64,000 bases of DNA from Lumnitzera littorea (Eukaryota; Streptophyta; Magnoliopsida; Myrtales; Combretaceae): the NCBI GenBank assembly GCA_024138015.1, contig JAMXBB010000010.1, positions 77,723,671-77,787,670 of the forward strand, in the 5' to 3' direction. Below, in pieces: positions 13,988-25,632 of the stretch. How positions within the stretch are numbered: position 1 is the stretch's first letter; the number at the start of each line of letters is the position of its first letter. The position numbers and the translations under genes were made by a program. A model generated the notes under the pieces. The model was not told the DNA's origin, searched no databases, and saw only the letters and a list, made by a program, of their open reading frames with translations.

Positions 13988-14930
13988 CGTTCATTTAAGG
14001 GGAATTAAAATTCAATTCTCCTTTTATTTTTTATTACAACATTCACTTGATTTTTTGTCTTTGAATCGTAATTCCTTAAAAATTCTATTACTTGAAGGAT
14101 TCCTTGATTTAATCAAGTAGTAGGGATTCCTTGATTCAATTAAAGAATCGTGATTTTTTATAAAATTTTACTTTTTTTTTTTCAAAAATAACCTTATATC
14201 ACTTTAAGAATGACTATCACTACTACTATAACCATTACCACTATCGACTACTATTATTACTATTATCATCACCACCGACCACCATTACCATCGCTATCGC
14301 CGCAATTACTGCCACTACTACTTCCATCATCACTATCACCACCAACCCTTACCACCAACCTTACCACCACCACCACCACCTACTGTCACCACTAACCCTC
14401 ACCACCACTACCACCATCACCACTAACACTATTACTATTACCTTGTTGTCACCACCATAACCCATTGCCAGTACTGCTGCTGCCACCATCACTACGCCAC
14501 TACCACCACCACCTTTAACTACCGCTGTTGCCACAATCATTATTATTGTCACCGCTATTGCAACTACCCCTATCCCCTTCTAAGCCGCTACCTCACCTGT
14601 CGCCACCACCATTAACTATTGCCATTGTTACCACTATTGCTACTGCTATCACTATTGACTACCACCATTACCATTGTTCACAAACGCCGTCGATTATTAC
14701 CACCGCCTCTACCCTTATAGTCAATTTCCACCACTGTCACTATCTATTACTTTAGAGTTACTTGAGAAATAAAATGGATTAAGAGTAATTTAGTCATTAA
14801 AATTTTATTACGTGTCCATTCTGAATTTATTTATTAATTCAACTAAATAAAATAATAGGTATTACACCCTTATTACATCCCTTAAGAATTCTAATTACAT
14901 TCATTCCTCATTCCATTCAATGAAATAAAC
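13988..14930 (-). mobile_element. TIR-like non-autonomous element with CCA/GGT trinucleotide core (copy A)
   Basis: About 220 bp of unique flank, a core of imperfect CCA, CTA and CAT triplets (about 14210-14755), then about 175 bp of flank. The whole unit is the reverse complement of the units at 52147-53779. For example, the piece around 14760-14930 with its TTACTTGAGAAATAAAATGG motif matches 52160-52330 inverted, and the 13990-14170 flank matches 53390-53570 inverted. The ends are CGTTCATTTAAGG and, inverted, GTTTATTTCATTG, so they look like weak terminal inverted repeats. Long apparent open frames in the core are simple His/Pro/Ser/Thr triplet runs and not genes. Confidence 0.6.
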
Positions 14931-16250
14931 AAGCTATAAAATGTTTAGCGATGGTGTAAAATCACTATAGACACAAGAGTAGCAAAGTATCATTAGCGTT
15001 AATTTTTCTAGTATAGGTATATACAATATTATAGCAACAATTTTAAAAAAGTGAAGGTATATATATACTACAATAGCATTTATTGAAAGTTACTAAATTA
15101 AGTATGTAAAGGTAACTTAAAAATACCATTAATGACATAATATAGAAACTATCTTAAACCATTACTATTTTTACATTTAATGTCAATTTAAAAATGTAAG
15201 ATAGTAATTACAATAATCTACCATTATTTTCATTATTTCCCTTCTCATGGAAAGGAAAGGAAAGGAAAATCACACATAAGCAGTGAAAAATAACAAATGA
15301 GCTACTTCAACCATTTATTAAGAGTGACATAAACGAATAACTTAAATAAAAAATAAGAGAGAGGATATATAATGAAGTAAATAAATCTTCACATCAAACC
15401 TTAGAAAACCATATGACATGAAATAAATTAAGTAATGTGCATATCATATAGCTAACCTTCTTAAATGTGTTAGTGAAGCTTAAATGTGTTAGTGAAGACA
15501 GATACAAATAAGAGATTTGTTGGAGATAAGTGGAAAATGTAGGTCAAGCCATACAACATACCAAAGATGAAGAGAATGGGAGAGAGACATTGATAACAGA
15601 AAAAATGAAAATGGCAAATAAAGTAGAAAGATAAAGGGAGTACAACATATCAAAGACATAGAGAGATATTAAGAATGGAGATTGACGAGTGTCATAAAGA
15701 ATTAGGGTAAAATAGTCCAAAACTACTACTATATTTTATCTTTTTGTTATAGTTTTTAAAAGAGTTTTTTATTTTATGTAACTATTGAGATGGTAAAAAA
15801 ATAAGTACTACAATTAATTACTAATAGTAGCACTTTTTTGAAAATGCTAGTAATTATTAGTAACTATTACACTAAGTTATTGTAGTGCTATTTGAACAAC
15901 TTATCATAATTTTTATTTTTATTTTAACTGTTTGAAAGTTTAATCTTTTATCTAAACCACTTAACACAACAATTGTTATCTATATTAATCGCTTAAAAGT
16001 TTGATTTGTCAAAAGTTGATTTTTTCATGTCATGTGACATATTATGTTGAGGTAAATTTGTCTTAATTTATGAAATTTCTTGATTCATTTATTTTCCATA
16101 ATCAAGAAAATTAGATTCCATTTATTTGCAACCAATATCTCATAATTATTTTGCATGTTATATCGGCATGTTTCAATTTCCTTGTTTGGGAAGAAGAAAA
16201 AAGCGCATGTGTATTGTGTTTGCTTAGGTAGATTTAAAACTGTATTATGA
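14931..16250. other. Intergenic, no gene recognised
   Basis: AT-rich DNA upstream of ATR3. A few short inverted motifs occur (around 14960-15250 and 15710-15900), but nothing can be assigned. Confidence 0.5.
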
Positions 16251-16319
16251 AATTAAATTAGACAACTTTGACCGGACCGGTTCAGGAAAAATAAAGAAGC
16301 GTTTTCATATTTTCGGCCT

Positions 16320-17810
16320 GACCCATGACCGGTTACTAATCGTAACAGCATCATCTCCAAACGTGCACGATCTCTCTCCTCCTTCCCCCGCGGCGGCCGT
16401 CGCTGAAAGCGCGAACTTTCCGCGACATCGAAGTTCTTTCCTCCCACAAGTAAGTGTCAGTACGTCTCAAAGTTTCAAGCTTTAAGCTTTATTTGGCATG
16501 ACCAACATGATGCAGCGTTGGTTTTCTCAGTAAATCTTCCGTGTGATTTATGAATTTAAGCAAGTATATGTTTACGTAGAAAATTATTTTAGGGATCTTA
16601 TTAAAGTGTCCGATACTTGTTATTCTTCTCTCGAAAATTAAAGGTATAGAAAATTGAAATGTTCTTTCTTTTATCCTCTTGAATATCGTTTTCCTTATGG
16701 AAAAAGGGTGCTCATATAGTTCTTTCGAGTGAATTTGGGTGTTCATATGGTTTGAAATTCGTTGATAGAAAGAAACTATTGTAGTTAGTCTAAAATATTC
16801 GCTGGAATTTGGTTTCCCGTTCCGGGATTCATAAACCTTGCATGAATGGAAAAGCAAAAGTACTGCAGACAGTCGTGATACGTTGCGGCTCATGATTGGT
16901 GGGATACGGCAGAAATTTGTTGAAAAATTCGAAAAGGCAGAGGAACTCTTACTGTGAAGGATCCCCTTATTAGTGCTTAGGGCAGTTGTTAGGAGCTAGA
17001 TAAATAGAACTTTCAAGGTTGGTTTACATATTTCACGAAAAAGACTTAGGGGGTGGAAATGCAAAATGTTTTAATGCTGCTAGCTGTGACATGGAGTTCC
17101 TATACCATGATTGGAATTGGAATGGGCTGCTACAACACCCAATGAAGTGCATTTCTTTTTCTGTTGATAGTGAATAGAGTCGTGCATGGTTTAAATGCAG
17201 CTCTCACTGCAGCAATAACACCAAGAAGCAGCCTTTGGTTGAAAAACTGAGACGGTGTTACAATCTGTTATTGCTACTCTTTGGGGCTTTAACTTGTCTG
17301 GTCAATGTTGAGGAAATTTGTTTTTATCATTGGGCTTTGAGATTTGATTTCATATTATTCGGGTTGTTTTGGTTCCTGCGTGCTAATGTGATCCTCATAC
17401 TGTAAATAGTTGTTTGCCGTCTTTAAATTTCAGATTGCATACTTGCTGTAACGGAAAAAACCTATGATCATAAAACAAGTATTGTTCACTATTTTATAAA
17501 TTTAACATTAGGTTACTACGTGGAACTTGCTGTAGTTGAAGTGTTTAAACAAAGTAATAATAGCTGGAAACAGTCCTTTTTGGGGAAAAACTAAGAAAAA
17601 TTATGTTCGACCTAAGTTGCCAACCAAGCCTGATTTGGCAGTCTTTGGCTCTTGATTCTGGCATGTAGAATAATCATTTTTAATATTTATATAATGCCTT
17701 TGACTTGGTTGTTTTATCAATTCCTTTTCTTTTCCTCTAATTTATGCTACAACAATTCTATTTTTTAGTTCTATTTGTGTTTATTTGTTTTATTTTTGCT
17801 GTTTATGTAG
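16320..17810 (+). other. ATR3 5' leader: GC-rich first exon and 5' UTR intron
   Basis: A locally GC-rich piece (about 16320-16449, with a CCGCGGCGGCCG word) stands out from the AT-rich surroundings, as the first exon of a housekeeping gene often does. It ends at a consensus donor, GTAAGT from 16450. The matching acceptor is the pyrimidine-rich run ending TGTAG at 17810, four bases before the ATR3 ATG. This implies a 1361-bp intron in the 5' UTR. The transcription start is not determined. Confidence 0.6.
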
Positions 17811-17814
17811 AGCC

Positions 17815-18063
17815 ATGAAGGAAGGAAAACCCAGAAACTTGGTAATTTTGTATGCCACTCAGACTGGCAATGCAATGGATGCAGCAGAGCGCATTGGCCG
17901 TGAAGCTGAGCACCGAGGGTGCCCTGTTAAGCTTCTATCAATGGACACATATGATGCTGTGAGTTTTTCTTTCTTTTCTTTTCCTTAATTTTTTTCTCCT
18001 ACTTTTTCTCCCCTTTTCTTTTCTTTGTTCCCTTTTTTTTTTCCCCTCCCTTTCTTTCTTTCC

Positions 18064-18109
<46 letters not shown>

Positions 18110-21100
18110 CCTCCCTCTCTGCCTCTCCCCTCCCTCCACCCCCACCCCCCCTCTTTTGTACCTTTTATACTTGTACATGGGATGCATTATATATTTATCC
18201 ATGTCTGTTGAATTAAGTAGTTATTCACATAAATAGTTGACTCTTTTTTTGTCCCCCTGGGTGTTGCTTAATTCCTAGAAAATACTTGAAATGGACAAGA
18301 ATTTTGTTTTAAGGGCGTATGATTGAACTTTTAAGTGGTAAAACATAATTTTATTGATGATGTAGCAGCAAAATTTTATGATGAAATTTTGGTTCTTTAT
18401 TTGGAAAGTACAATTGAAAGGTTAATCTAGTGGATGGGAGTCAAATGTTGGAAAAATGCTTGGAAAGTGGGGGAAATTGAATATTGAATATGCTCTTGTG
18501 AGCATATTCACTGACAAGGTTGTGAAAAAGAATAAAGATTCTGTCCTGGAGATGAAATTTGCTTTGCCTCAATTGTTTTGATATGCACTCCAATTTGATC
18601 TATGTTGGTTTAGGGGAAGAGATGTTGTGTGAAGGAATATCATATGTGTGGAGGTAGTTGTCTCCTAAGGACACTGTTCATTTTGTTGTTTGTATCAGCT
18701 ACATGTGTGAAAATTGACAAGGTAGTGGGAAAGAATATTGAAGATAATTTCTACTCCTGTAATGTGTATGTGAGTGTCTTTTTTTTTTTGGGGGGGGGCG
18801 GTGTAAGTGGGTTTGTGAGTGTGAATTTATTAAGCAAGGTCCTGCAATATAGATGTATTCGATGCAATGTGACTCTCAAGTTGTTTTTTGCATGTATAGT
18901 TTTGTAAAAACATTTTGTTTCTACTATGTCAGAGTTCCTTGCCTCATGAGGACACTGTAATTTTTGTTGTTTCTACCACAGGGCAAGGGGATGTACCAGA
19001 TTCTATGAAGGTTGGTGGAAATTTTCTTTCTTTCCTATTTTCATTTGTCAGAGTATGAGATAATGTTATTATCTTACCTATACTCTCCCTGAATTTTTTT
19101 CACTATGCAGGTGTTTTGGAGGTTCCTTCTGCAAAGAAATTTATCTCAAGGCTGGCTACATGGACTTCATTATGCAGTTTTCGGCTTGGGTGATTCTGGC
19201 TACCAAAAGTATAATGTAATGTGGCTATGTACTTTCTTGTAAATATAGCAAAACCACTAAACTTCATATTTTTGTAAAAGTTGTTCATATCTTGTTTTTA
19301 GAGCTATGATTTTAGAGGTGGTCTGCATTTGCATAACACTATAGGGTGAGAATTATCCATTTTGAACCCTCTGGCTATCTTTTGCTCATTTTGTTTTCAT
19401 TTATTTTTGCAAACTTGAGATGTAGTGTCTTTGAAGTTGCTGATTAGATTTCTTCTTTAAATTTTGTAGGTAATTACTTTTGTCTTTGAATTTGTTGATA
19501 TAGCTTTTGTTGTTTTCAGATCATGTAATGTTACTTTGTGTTTGTGAAGTCTGGTCCGAGATTTTTGCATCTTAAAGTGAATGTATGGAAGCTGTTAAGT
19601 AAACATTCATGCTTTCTTCACTATGACTTTGATGAAGAAACTTATGTCCTTTTGTTGGTTGGTGCAGTTTGTTGCAAAGAAACTTGAGAAAAGACTATCT
19701 GATCTTGGTGCAATGGCCATTGTTGAAAGAGGTTTGGGTGATGACCAGCATCCTTCAGGGTAAGATGTTATTACTTGTACAGGCTATACCTTGAAAGGGG
19801 TCAAAGGTAGTTCTGCTTTCAAAATAAGTGGCTCATGCTTCATATTCTAAATTAAAGAAAAAGAGGAAAACCCCAGGTTTTCCTGAGTGCACTTTTAACT
19901 GCACAGTACTGAATAGCTTTATAGATTAAAGTGGCTCGTAATGTGCTTGGTGGTGGTTGGGATCTCCTCCATCATGCTTTTGCTTCATTCTTTGTCACCT
20001 ACTTCATGCTTCTTGTGAGTCGCTGATTTAGTCTTTATCTCCATTTTTCTGTTCAATGTTGACCACGTTGTCAACTGCCTTTTCGAAATGAAAATCAAGT
20101 ATAATATGCTTCATTGTATACAAAATTGGAAAAAAAAAAAAAAAGAGACTGGAAAATTAGAAGTGGGCCGGGAGGCTGTACATGCCAAGTGGCAAGCATC
20201 CACGTCTTTTATTGCTGTATCGTCCAATAATATACCCATGTGTTATAAGATCCTTTGACAGGTTTGGGTGAGGACATAATGATAGATGAAAGAACCATTT
20301 TCTTTTTTTTTTTTTGAAGTGGTTCTCCTTCTTCGTCTTTTTTTTTTTTTTTTAATTAATTAATAGATGTAGTCTTCCTGTTATGCATAGGTCATTTACT
20401 ATGATTAGAAGTAGTCAGGATGTTGTAAATGTTTCTAAAGTTACTTACAAAAACTTATCTCTGTAAAATGTGTAATTTTTTTCCCCTTTCCGTGGACCCA
20501 GAACTTTAAATATGTTTCCTTTTGATAGTTACTAACTTGTTTTTCCTTGCTTCTTTTCTTATTTATTTATTTTGGTTGCAATTTCTCTTGCTTTGAATGA
20601 TGTGCAAGATTTATATAGAAATTTAATGTCAATCCCTCAATTGTAGATATGAAGGTGCTCTGGATCCATGGATGTCATCCTTGTGGAGAATGTTGTACCA
20701 GATTATTCCCCAATTCTTTCCTAAAGGTCCAGATGTCGTTGCAACAGGAGAGAAATTTTTGGATAGACCAAAGGTCCAGATTAAATACCACAGACTTGAC
20801 AAGATTGAGTCGCAGTTTTCTAATGCATCAGGTATTTTACTGTCTTCTTAGACAGGAATGATGAGAGTACCAACAAGATAAACAGGAAAAGTTATAGAGG
20901 AAAAGTGGATTAGAATGTCTGCTCCTACCTGAGCATTCTAGTTTTTGCTGAACCCATTTTATTCAGGTTTTCAAAAGCATTTGTTGCAAATAACTTGGAG
21001 AAAAGAGCTTTTAAAAGTGGGATGACTTAGTGAACCTTGATGTCTTGTAAGATCATAATCATTTATGTAATACTTTTCTGTACTAAAAACACTTTAGCTA

Positions 21101-21791
21101 TAGACTCTGTTGACTGCTTGTCTATTTCTATTCTAATTTCTCACTATTGCCACTTTGCATTATCTTTGGTTGATGGGTATTTCCTACCTATATTATGCTT
21201 GCAACTTCTGCACACTTGTTGGTGACCTTAATGCACCTCTTGGTCATCCATTTCCTTCCATCATTCTTTATTTGGGTGTTTTATATGAAGAGTTCTTCAT
21301 CAGGGAAACACCGGGCAGTCAACTGTCTTGCTGCTGTACCCTTAGAGCACAAATATTTGTGGTCAGTTGCCAATTTTCATTTGTCCTAAGAAAATATTGC
21401 ATGAAATCAGATGATGCAACTCGCTAAATGATTGTCTTAGGTTGGGATTACCCAGTTTCAGTAGAATTGGGTCTTCCAAAACATAATGACAATCCGTTGT
21501 AGACTTCTCTAGATGATTTTTAGATGCATCCTTTAGTTCCTTTTATGAGAGATGAAAACAAAATATTGTGCAATGCTCGTTGGAGGGAGTTTTTGTCTTG
21601 CTGAGTCAATTGGAGACTTGAATGCAAGCGATTGCATCAACATCAGTTCTGTTATTCTTTACTATCTTCTTGTCGTAATATGGCCTTTTATATGTGTGCT
21701 TGGTAATCTAGCATTGGATTTGCTAGAAGAAAAGCTTGGATTTTGAACCTGAAGTAGACATAAATAATTAGTCTCCTATACTCTCTCACCC

Positions 21792-21846
<55 letters not shown>

Positions 21847-24800
21847 GCTCCCTTTCTCTTCTTTAGTTGCATCCTAGTAGATGGAAAATTTATCCCACGT
21901 GGGTTCAATTTATTTTGAAACTAAGATATTATTCCTCCAATTTGTAATATTCTCTCTGGTTGTTGCAGACATAACGTGCAGGGAGATGGAGATTGCATCG
22001 GCTCGCTCTATGTCTCCTGGAAAATTTTCTGCTGTCAAATACAAGCCAGATTGCTTTCTTAAGATGGTATTTCCATGATCACTTTTTGTTATGTTGTGTA
22101 TTACAATGCATTAGTTAATCCCACTATTTAGTTCCATGCACCATCACAATATCCTCTGATCTGGAGTCTCAATAAATTTGTGTGGGTCATTGCACCCTAC
22201 TTTGCATGCAAGAGGAAATTCAAAGATCTAGAAACTACTAATGCATTAACAGCCAAGTGTCAAATGGCAATTCACTATCATTGTCATCTCACTTCTTGAC
22301 CTGGATATAGCATACATTTAGTTTTTATATATTTTTCATTCTGGAGGAATGTATTTACTAAGGTTAATCTGTAGAGGAGGTGGCAAAAAGTGTCTCATAC
22401 ACATTATTCATCTGAATTGCTGGTGCAGACAAAAAATCATCCGTTGACCAAAGTGGGCTGTGGAAGAGATGTACGCCATTTTGAGTTTGAATTTGTTTCA
22501 TCTGTAAGTCTTTTGGTAATGTTTTCCAATTTCTGTTTGGTTGAGATCTTCTTTTCTGTAAAACAAACATATCATGTTTCAGGCAGTAGGATATGATGTT
22601 GGTGATGTCCTTGAAGTTCTTCCTGGTCAAGATCCTGCTGCAGTTGATGCTTTCCTGCAGCGATTTAACTTGGATCCAGATTCATTTATCACTGTGAGTA
22701 GACTTGCCCAATTTTATTCTTTCTTTCTATGCATTGAAGTCTCAGGTAATATCATTGTGCTCAATGAATTTCATGTTGTTCCATTTTACTGTCTAGTATT
22801 TATATTTATTCTCCTTACCTGCTATTACTTTATGATGTGTGATTTTTAGGTACATCCCAGAGAAGCAGAGCATGACTTGCTTGCCAATGACACTGGTGTC
22901 TCAACAGCTCCAATAAGATTGAGAACCTTTGTAGAAACTACTATGGATGTCTCATCAGCATCACCAAGACGATACTTCTTTGAGGCAAGAAAAATCTTTT
23001 TGCTTCAGTTAATATATTGTTAAATTAGATTAGATTATTTTACACTAACGAATTATGTTGGTCATGACCAAACAGTTGTTTGAGGGGGGGTGAAAAAAAA
23101 TTTTAAGATTTGTCTGGAGTAACTGAAATTCACCATGAGAATGTGGATGAACTTATGCAAGTAGTACGTTGATTTTTTTCTTTTTATTTTTAAATATGTA
23201 TTTCCAGTCTCTCCTGTTGAGCTATCAGCACTTCCTGTCTATGGATGGCATGTTAAGGCATGTATGTTCTTATATATGCATGTGGTTCCATGTATACAAA
23301 ATTATGGGGATACCTGTAATCAGATTGTCAGGGATATTTTGTTTGAAAGTCATCTTGTAATAGGTATCCTTTTGCATTGTTTTTGTATGCTTTAATGCTG
23401 TCCAAACTAATATTGTTATGTCCTCAGGTTATGAGCTATTATGCAACTGCCCAACATGAAAAAGAAAGGCTGCAGTATTTTGCATCAGCTGAAGGAAGAG
23501 AAGATCTATACCAGTATAACCAAAAGGAACGGAGAACTGTTTTAGAGGTGAAAACACCAGATGCCAGTTGCATCATGCTTTTCCTATGTTGGAGCTGTAA
23601 TGCCAATATGTGAAAATTTCTTCTAGTGTAAGAGTTTCTACATATGAAAATATCATTTTGTTGATTGGAGTTGAGATTTGAAAATTTCAGAAAGAACCAT
23701 GCGGAGGGAACATGCTAAAATTAAATTACCACCATATTGTGTTGTAATCCCAATTTTACATTAGACCAGTTTCTTAATCTTAAATGTGATGGCATTGCTT
23801 GGGATATGTAAATTATCATGTGATATTGTAGGGCTTTCTTTTAATGATTAATTTAAAAGCAAATTAGTATCTGTTTCATATAGGAATATGGTTTATGTAA
23901 AATTGTTTGATATTGATTGAAGATATCGTCGCTCTATTGCTTTTGTTATTTTGAGGTACTTGCTTTTAAAAATTTGCATGGATGAGGAGACCTAAGCAAT
24001 TTTGCCAACTGTCTTTCTTTTACCATAGGTGTTAGAAGATTTCCCCTCGGTGCAAATGCCATTTGAATGGCTGGTACAATTGGTTCCTCCATTGAAAACT
24101 AGGGCTTTCTCGATATCTTCTTCACAATCTGCTCACCCAAACCAAGTGCACTTAACAGTGAATGTAGTGACTTGGACAACACCTTATAAGAGGAAGCGAT
24201 CTGGTCTTTGCTCCATGTGGCTAGCCAAACTTGAGCCTAATGAAGGTAAATTTATGAGATTCTACTAAAAGCTGATTCCGTGAATGTAATTTGTGCTAAA
24301 TCTTTGATTCATCATGAGCAGGAATGTATATTCCGGTGTGGTTTCACAAAGGTTCCCTTCCTCCCCCACCACCATCAGAACCCCTCATTCTCATTGGACC
24401 TGGGACCGGATGTGCACCTTTTCGTGGTTTCATTGAGCAAAGAGCTATACAAAGTCAGTATGAATCAACTGGACCTGTACTATTCTTCTTTGGTTGCCGA
24501 AATGAAGAAAATGACTTCTTATACAGAGATTTCTGGATTCATCATTCGCAAAATGGTGGAGTTCTCTCAGAAGAAAAGGGTGGAGGTTTTTTTGTTGCCT
24601 TTTCAAGGGACCAGCCTCGTAAGATTTATGTGCATCATAAGATGCAGGAACATAGCCAACAGGTTTGGACTTTGTTGAGGAATGGAGCTACTGTTTACAT
24701 TGCAGGTTCCTCAACCAAAATGCCGTCAGATGTATTCGCAGCATTCGAGGAAATTATTTCTGAAGAAAGTGGGATTGCGAGGGAATCTGCTGTAAGGTGG

Positions 24801-24851
24801 CTTAGGCAACTAGAAAAAGTCGGGAAGTACCATGTTGAAGCATGGTCTTGA
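17815..24851 (+). CDS. ATR3: NADPH-dependent diflavin oxidoreductase 1 (TAH18/NDOR1 type)
   Basis: Exons: 17815-17958, 18933-19010, 19111-19215, 19668-19759, 20647-20831, 21969-22066, 22429-22503, 22583-22693, 22850-22984, 23428-23547, 24029-24245, 24322-24851. They join in frame to 629 aa, close to the Arabidopsis protein. The enzyme passes electrons from NADPH through FAD and FMN to the Fe-S protein DRE2 in cytosolic iron-sulfur cluster assembly. FMN domain: YATQTGNA (13-20), STTGQGD (62-68), FGLGDSGYQKYN (98-109). FAD domain: RAFSIS (406-411). NADPH domain: GPGTGC (479-484), AGSSTKMP and C-terminal VEAWS with the stacking Trp628. No membrane anchor precedes the FMN domain, unlike cytochrome P450 reductases. 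ATG 17815 follows the 5' UTR intron acceptor; the upstream in-frame ATG at 17785 is intronic. Intron 9 uses a GC donor. The IST1-like gene converges about 780 bp away. Confidence 0.95.
18067..18108. repeat. CT microsatellite in ATR3 intron 1
   Basis: About 20 uninterrupted CT units within a longer pyrimidine-rich tract (17980-18160), just downstream of the exon 1 donor. Confidence 0.95.
18653..18722 (+). pseudogene. Decayed copy of ATR3 exon 2 inside intron 1
   Basis: From AGGACACTGT at 18668, 25 of 30 bases match exon 2 (from 18949) without a gap. In the frame of exon 2 it reads SPKDTVHFVV against LPHEDTVIFVV. The similarity continues loosely to a GT at the matching place (18722), about 8 bases shorter than in the true exon. 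A stop lies just before the copy and another near its end, so it cannot replace exon 2. Confidence 0.5.
21791..21846. repeat. Compound CT/TA microsatellite in ATR3 intron 5
   Basis: An interrupted CT run to about 21825 is followed directly by about 11 TA units. It lies in the intron between 20832 and 21968. Confidence 0.95.
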
Positions 24852-25632
24852 AGTTTGTTGCTTTGACAACTTCGCTGAGGAGTGATGATAAAATTTTTTA
24901 TTGAATTTAAAGCAGTCGGGCATGTGATCCTCGGGTTTGCATGGCCAGCTAAGAAAAATATTTCTGGAGAGAGCGCATTAAATGACACCATGAATATGGT
25001 GATATGGTGCCTGTTCCATTTGTTGCAGACTTGATTTTTCTGGAATTTTCATGATTTTATACTTGTAGGAGTTGTGTTAAGACGTTTTTCTTTATTTACA
25101 GCGGTGGTAAATGGCAGGACGAATTTCTAGCTAATGTAAAGCGATTTCTAGGAAAACAGATAGAAGAATTTGGTAAAATAAAAATGGAAATATTTATATA
25201 TGAACCGTTAGTGGAATGTACAAAAGAATTCTATTCTTTTTACATCATATGGAAGATAAAGCATTTAACTCGTATGCTTTCAGGCCTTAATACATGCGCG
25301 GTGTATTGTGGAACCTTGGTTCTTTGGACAGAGAGGAACCCTGGTTGAATACTGTGAATCTAACTCTTGCTTGTATCCTGGTACCTATTCTTTGACTTGT
25401 ATACCTGTTAAACAGATTAAAGCTATTTCTTCAGGATTCGTTTTAACTCTGAATCTTTGTATACATAGGTGAGGTCCTCTCATATACTCTTCAGGTTGAA
25501 TTCCATAGTATGATGTTTGGCCATCTTCCGTATCTGAGCTCAAAATCGTGAAAGGCATCGATCTTCTCGTGATTTATGACATTAGATAAGTAATTTATCC
25601 TATTTTACCATGCATGTTTGGTGTCGTGGGTG

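Noticed and set aside
14210..14755. Thr/Pro/Leu-rich open frames in the 14-kb triplet core
   Set aside because: Simple triplet repeats within a mobile element.
16489..16893. 134-codon open frame on the minus strand, just downstream of the ATR3 first exon
   Set aside because: It lies wholly in the inferred 5' UTR intron, antisense. Its composition is that of AT-rich random frames, and it resembles no family I know.
18629..18907. 92-codon open frame in ATR3 intron 1
   Set aside because: It contains the decayed exon 2 copy in the wrong frame and a poly-T/G run; no acceptor or donor supports it as an exon.
24280..24678. 132-codon open frame overlapping the last ATR3 exon
   Set aside because: It is in another frame of a coding exon whose true frame carries the NADPH-binding motifs.
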